Positions 45,235 through 55,131 of a DNA stretch of 62,472 bases are shown in pieces. The stretch comes from Paenibacillus taihuensis. GTDB lineage: Bacteria > Bacillota > Bacilli > Paenibacillales > Paenibacillaceae. The translations under genes were made by a program, and so were the position numbers. The notes under the pieces were generated by a model, which ran no database searches, was not told the origin of the DNA, and saw only the letters and a list, made by a program, of their open reading frames with translations. The DNA is taken from positions 1 to 62,472 of the forward strand of contig NZ_QTTN01000039.1 of NCBI RefSeq assembly GCF_003386535.1, given 5' to 3'. How positions within the stretch are numbered: position 1 is the first letter of the stretch; each line of letters begins with the position of its first letter.

Positions 45235-47034
45235 ATGAGGGACCGCAAACCTTTCGCACCCTTGCTCCCATTCAAAAGCATCCAGTCGAGCATCTCGTTC
45301 GCTTTTTCCTGCCTCATTCTTGTGACCATCACGGTGACGAGCCTCGCCAGCTACCAGCTTGCGGTCTATTCCGTGGAGCGGAACTCCGAGGGCTACATCG
45401 AGGAGATTATGAAGCAGGTCAACACGAACATTCAGTCCTACGTGGACAATATGGAGAATATCTCGCTGCTCGCGATGACCAACAAGGACGTCAACTATTA
45501 CATTTCGAGCAACAACTTTATCGGCAACGAAGACCGCAGGGTGTACGAGAAACGAATCTCCGATCTGTTCCAAGCGATCCTCTATACGCGCAAGGACATC
45601 GCTTCGCTCATGGTGTTCGGCTACAATGGCCGGGTCGTCTCCGACCGCCGGATTACGAGCATCAACCCGTACGCCGTGCTTACGGATCAGGCTTGGTACC
45701 GCAATGCCAAAGCGGCAGGCGGTAAATCCGTTCTATCCGCTCCGCACGTACAGAATATCATCCAGAACGAATATCGCTGGGTCGTCTCGCTCAGCCGGGA
45801 GCTGAAGAACTCCGACGGCGTTACGGGGGAGGGGGTCTTCCTCGTCGACCTGAACCTCAGCGTCATTACCGACCTGTGCAGCCAGATCAACCTCGGCAAG
45901 AAGGGCTACATGTTCATCGTCGATAATGACGGCAACATCGTCTACCATCCGAAGCAGCAGCTCATCTACAGCAATCTGCGCACCGAGCAGATCGAGCGGG
46001 TGAAGGAGGCGCCGAGCGGTACGGTGTTTACGGTGGATGATCAGGAAGGGAAGCGGAGCTACACCGTCCAGGATACGAATTTCGGCTGGAAAATCGTTGG
46101 CGTCGCGTATGCGAATGACCTCATCAGCAACAAGGACGATATTCGCCAAACATTCCTGCTCTACGCCAGCGCCGGCCTGATCGTCAGCCTATTGCTGTCG
46201 ATCGCCATCTCGCACCGGCTGTCCCGTCCGATCCGCAACCTGCAGCGTGACATGAAAGCGGTGGAACGAGGCAACTTCGACACGCAGACCGTCATCCGCG
46301 AGCCGAACGAGATCGGCCAGCTTGGCCATACGTTCAACATTATGGTCGGGCAGATCAAGCGGCTCATGCAGGAGATTATTCATACGCAGGAGAACAAGCG
46401 CAAGAGCGAGCTGCAGCTGCTCCAGTCGCAGATTAATCCGCATTTTCTGTACAATACGCTCGATTCGATCGTGTGGATGGCCGAGCAGCAGCAGCATGAG
46501 CAGGTCGTCTTGATGACTTCTGCGCTCGCCAAGCTGTTCCGCGCAAGCATTGCCAAGGATACGGAGCTCGTCTCGATCCGCGTCGATGCCGAGCACATTA
46601 CGAACTATCTGCTCATTCAGAAGATGCGCTATGAGTCGCAGCTGGAGTACATCGTTGATTTTGACCGAGGCATCATGCCGTATAAGACGCTGAAGATTCT
46701 GCTTCAGCCGTTCGTTGAGAATGCGATCTACCACGGTCTGCGCAACAAGCCGGACAAAGGGACGGTAACGGTTCGCGGGTACGAGTCGAATGGACTTATC
46801 GTCTTCGAGGTCGAGGATGACGGGCTTGGCATGACGGCAGAACAGCTCGAGCGGATATGGAAACCCGCACCTGTACCGGCTGACGAGGTGCTGACGATTA
46901 GTCCGAAAGGGATCGGCATTCATAACGTCGATGAGCGGATCAAGCTGTATTTTGGACCGGAGTACGGGGTTCGGATTCATAGCGAGCTTGATGTCGGGAC
47001 ATGCGTCACCATTACGATTCCCAAAGTGAAATAA
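45235..47034 (+). CDS. sensor histidine kinase, YesM-like
   Basis: 599 aa from ATG 45235, behind CGGAGG. TM1 at about 20-40, an extracellular dCache-type sensor (40-295), TM2 (about 300-322), HAMP (322-375), His403 in INPHFLYNTLDS and HATPase with FVENAIYHGL, DDGLGM and GIGIHNVDERI. Partner of the preceding regulator; four bases separate the genes. Confidence 0.93.
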   Translation: MRDRKPFAPLLPFKSIQSSISFAFSCLILVTITVTSLASYQLAVYSVERNSEGYIEEIMKQVNTNIQSYVDNMENISLLAMTNKDVNYYISSNNFIGNEDRRVYEKRISDLFQAILYTRKDIASLMVFGYNGRVVSDRRITSINPYAVLTDQAWYRNAKAAGGKSVLSAPHVQNIIQNEYRWVVSLSRELKNSDGVTGEGVFLVDLNLSVITDLCSQINLGKKGYMFIVDNDGNIVYHPKQQLIYSNLRTEQIERVKEAPSGTVFTVDDQEGKRSYTVQDTNFGWKIVGVAYANDLISNKDDIRQTFLLYASAGLIVSLLLSIAISHRLSRPIRNLQRDMKAVERGNFDTQTVIREPNEIGQLGHTFNIMVGQIKRLMQEIIHTQENKRKSELQLLQSQINPHFLYNTLDSIVWMAEQQQHEQVVLMTSALAKLFRASIAKDTELVSIRVDAEHITNYLLIQKMRYESQLEYIVDFDRGIMPYKTLKILLQPFVENAIYHGLRNKPDKGTVTVRGYESNGLIVFEVEDDGLGMTAEQLERIWKPAPVPADEVLTISPKGIGIHNVDERIKLYFGPEYGVRIHSELDVGTCVTITIPKVK

Positions 47035-47051
47035 GGAAGGACTAGAGGCTT

Positions 47052-48035
47052 ATGCGATTGCACCGTATGACCTTCATACTCGTACCGCTGCTCATTGGCC
47101 TTATTGTGTTCGGCGTGCTGAATTACAAGCTCGGCGAAGTGTCTCCTCCGAAGGCGCGTTCGATTGCTTTCGTGCTGAAGACGAGCAACGCGAGAAGCGA
47201 CTTCTGGCAGGCGGTCAGCGCGGGAGCTCAAGCAGCGGCGAAGGAGGCAGAGGCCGGACTCACGGTTGAGGGACCGCTTCAGGACATGGATGCTGACACG
47301 CAAATCCGGATGATTCAAGAGGCTGCCGACCGGGGGCCCGATGCGCTGGTCGTCGCGCCCGTCCACGATCCTCGCATGGGCGACATTCTGCGCGACATCC
47401 GCGAACGAGGCATTAAGGTGGTCGTCGTCGATACGCCGCTTCAGCTGGATTCGCCGCCCTATTACGTCGCGAACAATCACAAGGAAGCCGGGCGCCAAGC
47501 GGGCCGAACCGCTGTGGAGGCGACCAGCGGCAAGCTCAATGCCGCGATCATCAGCGACTTCCCGAACTCGGGCGTTCAGAGCGATCGGGAAACCGGCGTG
47601 AAGGAGGCGCTCGACGCCCATGCAGACGAGTACGACGAGACATTCTATGCAGAGAATTCCGAGGAGAAGGCTTATGACTATACGAAGTCGCTCCTCCAGG
47701 ATAAGCCTGCTCTCAATACGATTATCGCCTTAAGCGAGCCGGCTGTGCTTGGCGCGGCGAAAGCGCTGAAGGAACGGGGTCAGGCGGGGAATGTGAAGCT
47801 GATCGGCTTCGACAGCTCCGTCTATGAGATCAAGCTGCTGGAAGAGGGGGTCCTGCATGCGACGATCGTGCAGAAGCCTTTCAACATGGGCTATCTTAGC
47901 GTGAAGACCGCGCTGGGTCTGGTCGCAGGAAGACGTACCGATCAAACCACGTATATCGATTCCGTCGTTGTGACGAAATCCAATATGTACACCACGGAGA
48001 ATCAGAAGCTGCTCTTTCCGTTCATTCAAAAATAA
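47052..48035 (+). CDS. membrane-anchored sugar-binding protein, likely kinase accessory
   Basis: 327 aa. One uncleaved-looking N-terminal helix (7-25, no lipobox) carries a ribose/LacI-type periplasmic-binding fold: SIAFVLKTSNARSDFWQAV, ADRGPDALVVAPVHD, GIKVVVVDTPL, KLIGFDSSVYE. No permease of the matching (RbsC) type is near. Its place right after the kinase recalls XylFII-LytS, where such a protein presents sugar to the kinase. Confidence 0.85.
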   Translation: MRLHRMTFILVPLLIGLIVFGVLNYKLGEVSPPKARSIAFVLKTSNARSDFWQAVSAGAQAAAKEAEAGLTVEGPLQDMDADTQIRMIQEAADRGPDALVVAPVHDPRMGDILRDIRERGIKVVVVDTPLQLDSPPYYVANNHKEAGRQAGRTAVEATSGKLNAAIISDFPNSGVQSDRETGVKEALDAHADEYDETFYAENSEEKAYDYTKSLLQDKPALNTIIALSEPAVLGAAKALKERGQAGNVKLIGFDSSVYEIKLLEEGVLHATIVQKPFNMGYLSVKTALGLVAGRRTDQTTYIDSVVVTKSNMYTTENQKLLFPFIQK

Positions 48036-48059
48036 AGCTTGCAGGGAGGAGTTCATGCG

Positions 48060-49349
48060 ATGACCAACCGAACGAGGCGAACGACGCGATTAATAATGGG
48101 TTCCGGGCTGCTTGCCATCACCTTCAACGCCTTGCTGCTGTCCACCGGCTGCTCGCCGTCCGAGCCGGCGCCGATTATCGAGACGAAGGAGAAGCAGTCG
48201 CTCATCCGATTCGTCGCGGCCGAGTACAGCTCGGAGACGAAGCCGCTGCTGGAGGAGATCGTCCGGCAGTTCGAGATCCAGAACCCGACCATTGAGGTCG
48301 AGCTGCAGGTTGCCAACTGGGATATCCTCGGCGGCATCTACACCGCGATGATTAGCAAGAACCAGCCGCCGGACCTGCTGAACTCGAACGCATACGCGCA
48401 GTTCGCGAGCGACGGGCTGCTCAACAACATGGGGAACATCATGTCTCCGGAGCTGAAGCAGAAGATCTATCCGAATCTGCTCGAGAAGGACCGGATGGGC
48501 AATGTTCAGTACGCGGTTCCTTACGTCGCTTCGGTGCGCAATATGTACTACAATCAGGACCTGTTCGACGCGGCTGGCATAGAAGCGCCTCCGAAGACAT
48601 GGTCCGAGCTGAAAGCGGCGGCCGGCAAGATCGTCAAGACCGGCAAAGCGACCGGCTTCGGCGTCGACCTGACCGATAACGAGACGCAGGCGTACTTGTC
48701 CTACTTCTTCCTCGGCTCCGGCGGCGGCTGGATCAAGGACGGCAAGTGGACGATCAATTCGCCGGAGAACGTGCAAGGACTCACGTTCTTGAAGGAGCTG
48801 TACGACGCGAAGCTGACCGATCCGGAGCCGACCGTGACGACGCGGGACGAGAAGCAGCGGGTGCTGGGCGACGGCAAGCTCGGCATGCTCATCTCCGGCA
48901 ACTATTTCACGTCCGTCGTGCCGCGGGAATTTCCGAACCTGCGCTTCGGCGTCGGCCCGATTCCGGTGAAGGACGGTCATGCGCCGCTATCGTTCGGCGT
49001 GCAGGATGTGCTTGTGTCGTTCAAGAACGATCATACCGACACGGCGGCGCTATCCAAGTTTCTGGACTTCCTATACGATGATGGGCGCTATGAGGAGTTT
49101 ACACGGCGCGAAGGCTTGCTGCCGGTAACGTCCACCGTTGGCCAGAGGCTGGCGAGTAACAATCCCGTCATGCAGAATGAGATGGCTGCGCTTGAGAAGG
49201 CCGAGTTCTACCCGATCCAAGAACCGGCCTGGCAGGCGGTTATGGATACGGCGCGCAAGCTCGGCGATGCGGTGCTGTTCAGTCGGATGACGCCGAAGCA
49301 GGCACTGGATGAGCTGCAGCATTTTGCCGAGACCCATGATAAGAAATAA
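48060..49349 (+). CDS. extracellular solute-binding lipoprotein (MalE/UgpB type), first
   Basis: 429 aa. Lipobox LSTGC with Cys31. Cluster-1 carbohydrate-binding fold: ADNPTIEVELQVANWD-like segment (here QNPTIEVELQVANWD), QPPDLLNSNAYAQF, YVASVRNMYYNQDLFDAAG, LFSRMTPKQALDELQ. Start at 48060 behind GGGAGGAG. It is a second binding protein in the cluster, either the sensor's or the transporter's. Confidence 0.9.
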   Translation: MTNRTRRTTRLIMGSGLLAITFNALLLSTGCSPSEPAPIIETKEKQSLIRFVAAEYSSETKPLLEEIVRQFEIQNPTIEVELQVANWDILGGIYTAMISKNQPPDLLNSNAYAQFASDGLLNNMGNIMSPELKQKIYPNLLEKDRMGNVQYAVPYVASVRNMYYNQDLFDAAGIEAPPKTWSELKAAAGKIVKTGKATGFGVDLTDNETQAYLSYFFLGSGGGWIKDGKWTINSPENVQGLTFLKELYDAKLTDPEPTVTTRDEKQRVLGDGKLGMLISGNYFTSVVPREFPNLRFGVGPIPVKDGHAPLSFGVQDVLVSFKNDHTDTAALSKFLDFLYDDGRYEEFTRREGLLPVTSTVGQRLASNNPVMQNEMAALEKAEFYPIQEPAWQAVMDTARKLGDAVLFSRMTPKQALDELQHFAETHDKK

Positions 49350-49394
49350 AAGAGAATACTCAAGATTTCTTGGAAGATATTCAATAGTGAGATG

Positions 49395-49449
49395 CACCCT
49401 CCCAGCGCTATCATACGGATAGAGCTTTACAAAACCATTTGGGAGGGTG
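49395..49449 (+). promoter_or_regulatory. hairpin that can mask a ribosome binding site
   Basis: CACCCTCCCA (49395-49404) is the exact complement of TGGGAGGGTG (49440-49449). The right arm holds the GGGAGGG ribosome site of the ATG at 49458. Loop 35 nt. Confidence 0.65.
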
Positions 49450-49457
49450 TGCAACAC

Positions 49458-50882
49458 ATGATTCTAAAGAACAAGCTGGCTACACTCAGTCTTGCAACTG
49501 TACTCGCTGTCGTGCCTCTGACAGGCTGCGGTTCCTCGAGCGACAACGACAATTCATCCAACCAAACGAATGCATCGACGAATGCGTCGACAAACACAAA
49601 CACATCTACGAACACATCAACGAATACGTCGACCGATGCAACAACGAACAACTCCTCAACGACAGACAATGCTGCAACAGCTACGAAGCTGACCGGCGAC
49701 TTCGAAATCCAATACTTCGTCGGCGGTTACGGCGACAAGTGGTGGAAGAAGGTTATCGCCGACTTCAAAGCAGCTAACCCTGACCTCAATATCAAAGAGC
49801 TTGCCGGCCCGAAAATCAACGATCAAACGAAACCCCGCTGGATCGGCGGCACCCCGCCTGACTTCGTCTACATCGACGGCCCTGGCTTGAACGACCGCCA
49901 AATGGTCGAGGACGGTCAGCTTGAAGATTTGACCGAGTGGCTGAAAACAGCGAAGAACGTTGACGGCGAACTTATCACGGACCTGCTGGCACAACCGGCT
50001 CAACAATACGACGGCAAGACGTACAACATTCCGCTCGTTCTGAACTCATGGGGCGTGTTCTGGGATAAGGCGCTCTTCAAGGAGAAAGGCTGGACGGAGC
50101 CGCAAGACTTCGATCAGTTCCTGCAAGTCAGCGACCAAATCAAAGGAGCCGGCATCACGCCATTCATCCATACCGGTAAATACCCGTACTACATCAACGG
50201 CGCAATCTTGCTGCCAGCGATCGTATCGGAGAACAACAACGATACAAGCATCCTGCAGGATATGGGCAATTCCAAAGTTGAAGCGTTCCAGAAGCCGGCT
50301 GTTCTTGCGGCTCTGAACAAGATCGTCGCGCTGCGCGACAAAGGCTTTATCGACAAAGCGTCGATCCAAATCAACCACACGGATTCGCAAATGCTGTTCC
50401 TGCAGCACAAAGACGCGTTCATCCCGAACGGTCTGTGGCTGCCGAACGAAATGTCCAAGGATATCCCAGGCGGCTTCGACTTCGGCTTCATTCCGTCCGT
50501 CACGCAAGGCGCAGGCGGCAAGGTCGTAGCGAATACGTCCACATCAACGGTTGCCATCGCGAAGAACGCGAAGAACAAAGACGCGGCGAAAGCGTTCATG
50601 CAGTTCATCTTCTCGAAAGCTCAGGCATCGCAATGGGCGGAGCTGAGCGGCGCGCCTTCCAACATCAAAGGCGACATCAGCGCTTCCAATGCACCGAGCT
50701 TCGTTAAAGACGCAGCGAAATACCTGACAGATGCGAACACCGTCGTGATCCCAACGATCACGTTCAATGCGGACGTAGACAAAGCGATGCAGGATGCGAC
50801 TGATGCCCTTACAATCGGCAAAATCACGCCGGAAGAGTGGGTAAAACGCGTAACTGACGTAGCAGCTAAAGTAAAGCAATAA
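49458..50882 (+). CDS. extracellular sugar-binding lipoprotein, second
   Basis: 474 aa from ATG 49458 (the longer frame to 49392 would cross the hairpin). Lipobox PLTGC, Cys24, then a 45-residue linker almost all Asn, Ser and Thr with short tandem repeats. The binding fold follows: FEIQYFVGGYGDKWW, PPDFVYIDGPGL, NSWGVFWDKALFKEKGW, FIPNGLWLPNEM. It directly precedes the permeases and is most likely their partner. Confidence 0.9.
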   Translation: MILKNKLATLSLATVLAVVPLTGCGSSSDNDNSSNQTNASTNASTNTNTSTNTSTNTSTDATTNNSSTTDNAATATKLTGDFEIQYFVGGYGDKWWKKVIADFKAANPDLNIKELAGPKINDQTKPRWIGGTPPDFVYIDGPGLNDRQMVEDGQLEDLTEWLKTAKNVDGELITDLLAQPAQQYDGKTYNIPLVLNSWGVFWDKALFKEKGWTEPQDFDQFLQVSDQIKGAGITPFIHTGKYPYYINGAILLPAIVSENNNDTSILQDMGNSKVEAFQKPAVLAALNKIVALRDKGFIDKASIQINHTDSQMLFLQHKDAFIPNGLWLPNEMSKDIPGGFDFGFIPSVTQGAGGKVVANTSTSTVAIAKNAKNKDAAKAFMQFIFSKAQASQWAELSGAPSNIKGDISASNAPSFVKDAAKYLTDANTVVIPTITFNADVDKAMQDATDALTIGKITPEEWVKRVTDVAAKVKQ

Positions 50883-50904
50883 TCGGCACATAGGTTCAGC
50901 AACC

Positions 50905-50950
50905 GAATGATGATCAGGGCTTTCCCGTAAAAAGTCCCTGGTCATCATTC
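50905..50950 (+). other. intercistronic stem-loop
   Basis: GAATGATGATCAGGG pairs with CCCTGGTCATCATTC (15 bp, one wobble). No T-run follows. It lies between the binding-protein and permease genes, where such hairpins often protect the upstream message from decay. Confidence 0.75.
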
Positions 50951-50981
50951 GCACTTTGATTGGGGAAGGACGGTGGGGGGC

Positions 50982-51884
50982 GTGAAGTCGGGCTCGTCCA
51001 AGCTGCAGCGTAATATCTTTATCGCGTCATTCATCATTCCGACGTTCGTATTCTATTGTATCTTTACCGTATATCCGGTCATTAAGGGACTTTACTACTC
51101 CATGTTCGACTGGTCGGGCATGTCGCAGAACAAAGAGTTTGTCGGCTTCCGCAACTTCAAAGACCTGTTTCATGATCCAATCATCTGGAAAGCGATCGGC
51201 AACGATTACTTCCTCGTCGTAGGGAAAGTGATCGGCATCATGGTGATCGCGACCTTCTTCGCGGTGGCGCTGACACGCTTCAACTTTAAGCTGGCAGGCT
51301 TCCTCCGGTCGGTTTATTTTATCCCGAACATTCTTTCAGTCGTCGTTATCGGTGTCCTCTGGAATTTCATATATAACCCGCAAATCGGCTTCCTGAACGG
51401 ATTTCTGTCCTTGTTCACGAAGGAGAAGGTCAGCATTACGTGGCTCGGCTTCACCAGCCATACGATCTGGATGCTGCTCCCTCCCGCGATCTGGGCGGGT
51501 ATCGGCTTCTATATGATTCTCCTCATCGCGGCTATCCAGAACATCCCGGACTCGCTCTACGAAGCATCCGAGCTGGAAGGCGCGGGTCAGTGGCAGCAGT
51601 TCAGGAAGATTACGGTCCCGCTCATCTGGGAGCAGATGAAGGTGTCGATTCTGAATATCATGATGACGACGCTGAACGGCTCGTTCGTCATCGTCTGGAT
51701 CATGACGCAGGGCGGTCCGGACAATTCCACGCAGGTTATGGGCTCGTATTTGTACCAAATGGCATTCCAGCAATATCACTTCGGTTACGGAGCGTCGATC
51801 GGCGTCCTGATTCTCGTCTTGTCGCTGATTACGACGGTCGTGCTGCAGCGTCTGCTTCGTCACGAAACCGTGGAATTGGGCTGA
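50982..51884 (+). CDS. carbohydrate ABC permease, MalF/LplB type
   Basis: 300 aa from a GTG; the GTG at 50973 is an alternative. Six membrane helices: FIASFIIPTFVFYCIFTVYP at the start. The EAA loop is YEASELEGAGQWQQFRKITVPL (shown as EASELEGAGQWQQFRKI). It forms a heterodimer with the next gene. The ATPase is not in the cluster; a shared MsmX-type ATPase would be expected elsewhere. Confidence 0.92.
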   Translation: MKSGSSKLQRNIFIASFIIPTFVFYCIFTVYPVIKGLYYSMFDWSGMSQNKEFVGFRNFKDLFHDPIIWKAIGNDYFLVVGKVIGIMVIATFFAVALTRFNFKLAGFLRSVYFIPNILSVVVIGVLWNFIYNPQIGFLNGFLSLFTKEKVSITWLGFTSHTIWMLLPPAIWAGIGFYMILLIAAIQNIPDSLYEASELEGAGQWQQFRKITVPLIWEQMKVSILNIMMTTLNGSFVIVWIMTQGGPDNSTQVMGSYLYQMAFQQYHFGYGASIGVLILVLSLITTVVLQRLLRHETVELG

Positions 51885-51899
51885 GGAGGTTAATCAATT

Positions 51900-52745
51900 A
51901 TGAACGTAGGCATCCGCAACCCTGTCGCGAAAGGCTTCTTCTACTTACTGCTTCTCATATGGGCCGTTTCGGTTATTTATCCGTTAATATGGACGCTGCT
52001 CGACTCTCTGAAGGACAATGAACAGTTCTTCATCCATGCGCCGTGGTCGCTTCCCGACTTCCCGCTGCTCTGGTCGAACTTCAGCTATGTGTGGAGCAAA
52101 TATAATTTCAATACGTATTTCGTCAACTCGCTTGTCGTCACGGTCGGCTCGACGCTGCTCGGCCTGATTCTCTCCGCCATGACGGCTTACGTGCTGGCAC
52201 GTTACAAATTCAGAGGCAGCAACTTCCTTTACTTGCTGTATATCGCTTCGATGATGATCCCGTTCATTCTGGCGCTCATCCCGCTGTTCTTCCTGATGAA
52301 CTCGATGCATCTCATCAATACGAAGCTTGGCCTGATCCTTGTTTATTCGTCCAGCTTGCTGGCGTTCGGCATCTTCGTGCTTGTCGGCTTCTTCAAGTCG
52401 CTGCCGAAGGAGCTCGAGGAATCGGCAACGATTGACGGCGCTTCGCATTTCGGCACGTTCTTCCGGATTATGCTGCCGCTGTCCCAGCCGGGCCTCATCA
52501 CGGTCGCTATTATCAACGTGTTGAACATCTGGAACGAGTACGTGGTCGGTACGATCATCGTGAACGATCCGACGCAGTACACGCTTCCGATCGAAATCGC
52601 GGTCATGCAGCAGGAGATGCAGTACCGTACGGAGTGGGGTCCGCTGTTCGCAGCGCTGCTCGTTACCATCGTGCCGGTTCTCATCATGTACATCCTGTTC
52701 CAACGCAAAATCGCCAGCGGCATTACGGCTGGTGCCGTGAAATAA
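51900..52745 (+). CDS. carbohydrate ABC permease, MalG/YtcP type
   Basis: 281 aa, six helices. EAA loop: ELEESATIDGASHFGTFFRI. End FQRKIASGITAGAVK is the typical MalG C-terminus. It starts 15 bp after its partner behind GAGGAGG. A terminator follows. Confidence 0.93.
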   Translation: MNVGIRNPVAKGFFYLLLLIWAVSVIYPLIWTLLDSLKDNEQFFIHAPWSLPDFPLLWSNFSYVWSKYNFNTYFVNSLVVTVGSTLLGLILSAMTAYVLARYKFRGSNFLYLLYIASMMIPFILALIPLFFLMNSMHLINTKLGLILVYSSSLLAFGIFVLVGFFKSLPKELEESATIDGASHFGTFFRIMLPLSQPGLITVAIINVLNIWNEYVVGTIIVNDPTQYTLPIEIAVMQQEMQYRTEWGPLFAALLVTIVPVLIMYILFQRKIASGITAGAVK

Positions 52746-52761
52746 AGTGAGTGAGACATGG

Positions 52762-52810
52762 AAACCCCTTGATTGCTGCGGCCCCGAGCTGTAGTAGCCG
52801 AGGGGTTTTT
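52762..52810 (+). terminator. terminator of the sugar uptake operon
   Basis: AAACCCCT/AGGGGTTT outer stem with GC-rich inner pairing, then TTTT. Confidence 0.85.
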
Positions 52811-52935
52811 CGCTGTTCATAATCCGTTCATCGTTGTTCATATTCGGTTCATGACCTCGTGGCAAGATAAGCACATCGAGAACAACAACATCAACAATAA
52901 CAACACATTCTTATCAATCACGCGGAGCTGACCCT

Positions 52936-54161
52936 ATGGTACACGATAAAACGAATGAACAACCGAAGATTGCTATTATTGGCGGAGGACCAGGCGGACT
53001 GACACTGGCACTCATTCTGCAAAAGCACGGGCTTGCGTCCACGATCTATGAGCGTGAAGCGTTAGATGCGAATGCGTCGCGAGGCGGCTCGCTAGACATT
53101 CATGAGGATTCCGGTCAATGGGCGCTGAAGGAGGCTGGACTGCTGGAGCAGTTCCACGCTCTGGCACGTTATGAGGGCGAGGATTTCCGGCTGTTCGATA
53201 AGCGCGGAACGATCTATATGGATGATGTCGCCGACGCCGAAGTATCGGTGGGCGGACGCCCGGAGATCGACCGCGGCACGCTTTGCGACCTGCTGCTTGA
53301 TGCGTTGGACCCTGGCATATCGGCCATTCGCTATGGCCACAAGCTGCTGGAGGCCGTTCCGCTCGCGGATGGGCGGCATGAGCTGCACTTCGAGAACGGC
53401 CATAACGTTAAGGCCGATCTCGTCATCGGCGCAGACGGTGCATTCTCCCGCGTTCGCCCGCTGCTCACGGACGCTGCGGCAGCTTACAGCGGACTTACCA
53501 TGATCGAGCTGCATGTGAATGCCGCTGAGCATCCCGAAGTCGCGCGTTCAATGCGCGCGGCAAAATGTTCGCCTTGGACGACCACAAGGCGATTCTCGGT
53601 CAGCTGAACGGAGACGGCCGCATTAAAGTATACGCCTCCTTCCGCGCGGAACGGGACTGGCTCGATACATGCGGCATCCCGTTCGATCAGCCAGAGGAAG
53701 CGAAGCGGCAGCTGCGGCAGCTGTTCGAAGATTGGAACGAGCAGCTGCAGGATTACATCCGCTGCGCGGACGATGTCGTGCTGCCAAGGCGCATCTATAT
53801 GCTGCCGGTCGGACTGCAGCGGGAGAGCAAGCCGGGCGTGACGCTCATCGGCGACGCGGCGCATTTGATGTCTCCTTTTGCAGGGGAAGGCGTGAACCTC
53901 GCAATGAAGGATGCCGCAACATTGGCGCTCGCTGTGGTGCGGCATGTCGGCGGCGGCGGTAGCGATGGCGGCAGTGTTGACTACAGTGCTACTGCTGGGC
54001 TTGCAGCTGCGATTCAGGAATACGAGGCAGAGATGTACGAGTACTCGTCCGAATCGGTTCAAGCATCCGATGATAATCTCAAGCTTGTCTTTGCCGAAAA
54101 TGCGGCGATTAACCTGAAAAACCTGTTTGATCAGCTTCATCAGCAGCTAGCTGAGCGCTAA
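52936..54161 (+). pseudogene. FAD-dependent monooxygenase (TetX-like), frameshifted
   Basis: Two overlapping frames together make one aromatic-ring-hydroxylase-type flavoprotein of about 405 aa. Part 1 (52936-53607): FAD motif IIGGGPGGLTLALIL, GGSLDIHEDSG and VIGADGAFSRVR. Part 2 (reading from about 53550 to 54161): GKMFALDDHKAILGQ, then GDAAHLMSPFAGEGVNLAMKD, the second FAD motif. The break lies in TGCGCGCGGCAAAATG near 53552-53562; removing one GC pair restores SMRGKMFALDD. Either a recent loss or a sequencing error. Confidence 0.8.
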
Positions 54162-54227
54162 TAGAAAAACCTTAGCTTAGGCGGAGCACATCCGCATACG
54201 CTAAGGTTTTCTTCGTAATAAGAAGTC

Positions 54228-55091
54228 TTATGAGAGCTTGCTGAGGACTTGCTGCAGCGCATCTTGGATCGGCGTGAGCGGACGACCAAGCAATGCCTCG
54301 AAGTCATTGCTTTCCACTTCCAGCGAGCCTGCGCGAATGCCTTGCTGAATGCCGACCACGATCGGGATAGCGAAGTCCGGCACGCCGACACTCTTCATGA
54401 TTCCCGCATATGCCTCATCATCCACCTGCTGAACGGCAACTTCCTTGCCTAGAACCGCGCCGAGTGCAGTCGCCAGCTCTTCTTGCGTCAGCAGCTTGCC
54501 GGACAGCTCATACGTCTTGTTCTCATGCCCTTCGCCTGCAAGTACAGCCGCTGCCGCTTGCGCATATTCTTGATGCAGCGCCCAGCCGACTTTGCCGGAG
54601 CCTGCGGACGTCACCCATGGCGCGCCTGCTTTCACGCCTTGAATGCTGCCAACCTCGTTCTCCAGGTACCAGTTGTTGCGCAGGAACGCGTAAGGGATAC
54701 CCGTCTCGCGGATCGCTTGCTCTGCCGCTTGGTGCGGAGGCGCGAACAGGATCTGGCTGTCGGCAGCACCAGCCAAGCTCGTGTATGCGATGAAGCCGAC
54801 TCCGGCACGAGCAGCCGCTTCTATTGCATTCACATGCTGGCGAATCCGCGTTTCCGTATCGCCATCCGTCGAGATAATCAGGATACGGTCGATGCCTGCG
54901 AAAGCCGCATCAAGCGTCTCTGGCTGGCCGAAATCACCGTAACGGACGTCGATGCCTTGCGCCCGCAGCCCCTCTGCCTTCTCCGTATTCCGGACACTGA
55001 CCGCGACCTGGCTGGCCGGTACCGTCTTCAGCAATTCCTCGACCACTTCCGCGCCAAGCTTCCCTGTTGCACCTGTCACTAACATTTTCAT
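54228..55091 (-). CDS. NmrA-like NAD(P)-binding oxidoreductase
   Basis: 287 aa from ATG 55091 (GAGGAGG, 7-nt spacing). Rossmann motif VTGATGKLGAEVVEEL at residues 4-19, DRILIISTDGD and FLRNNWYLEN; this is the QOR2/YtfG type of quinone reductase or an atypical SDR. No Tyr-x3-Lys active site. Its operator at 55132-55148 is shared with the Rrf2 gene upstream. Confidence 0.88.
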   Translation of the reverse strand: MKMLVTGATGKLGAEVVEELLKTVPASQVAVSVRNTEKAEGLRAQGIDVRYGDFGQPETLDAAFAGIDRILIISTDGDTETRIRQHVNAIEAAARAGVGFIAYTSLAGAADSQILFAPPHQAAEQAIRETGIPYAFLRNNWYLENEVGSIQGVKAGAPWVTSAGSGKVGWALHQEYAQAAAAVLAGEGHENKTYELSGKLLTQEELATALGAVLGKEVAVQQVDDEAYAGIMKSVGVPDFAIPIVVGIQQGIRAGSLEVESNDFEALLGRPLTPIQDALQQVLSKLS

Positions 55092-55131
55092 TTTCGTTTT
55101 CCTCCTCAAATTTGTTGTAGCTATTATTGTT

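Noticed and set aside
53550..53570. Programmed frameshift in the FAD monooxygenase
   Set aside because: GCAAAAT is not a usual slippery heptamer and no stimulating structure was evident; a two-base slip explains it more simply.
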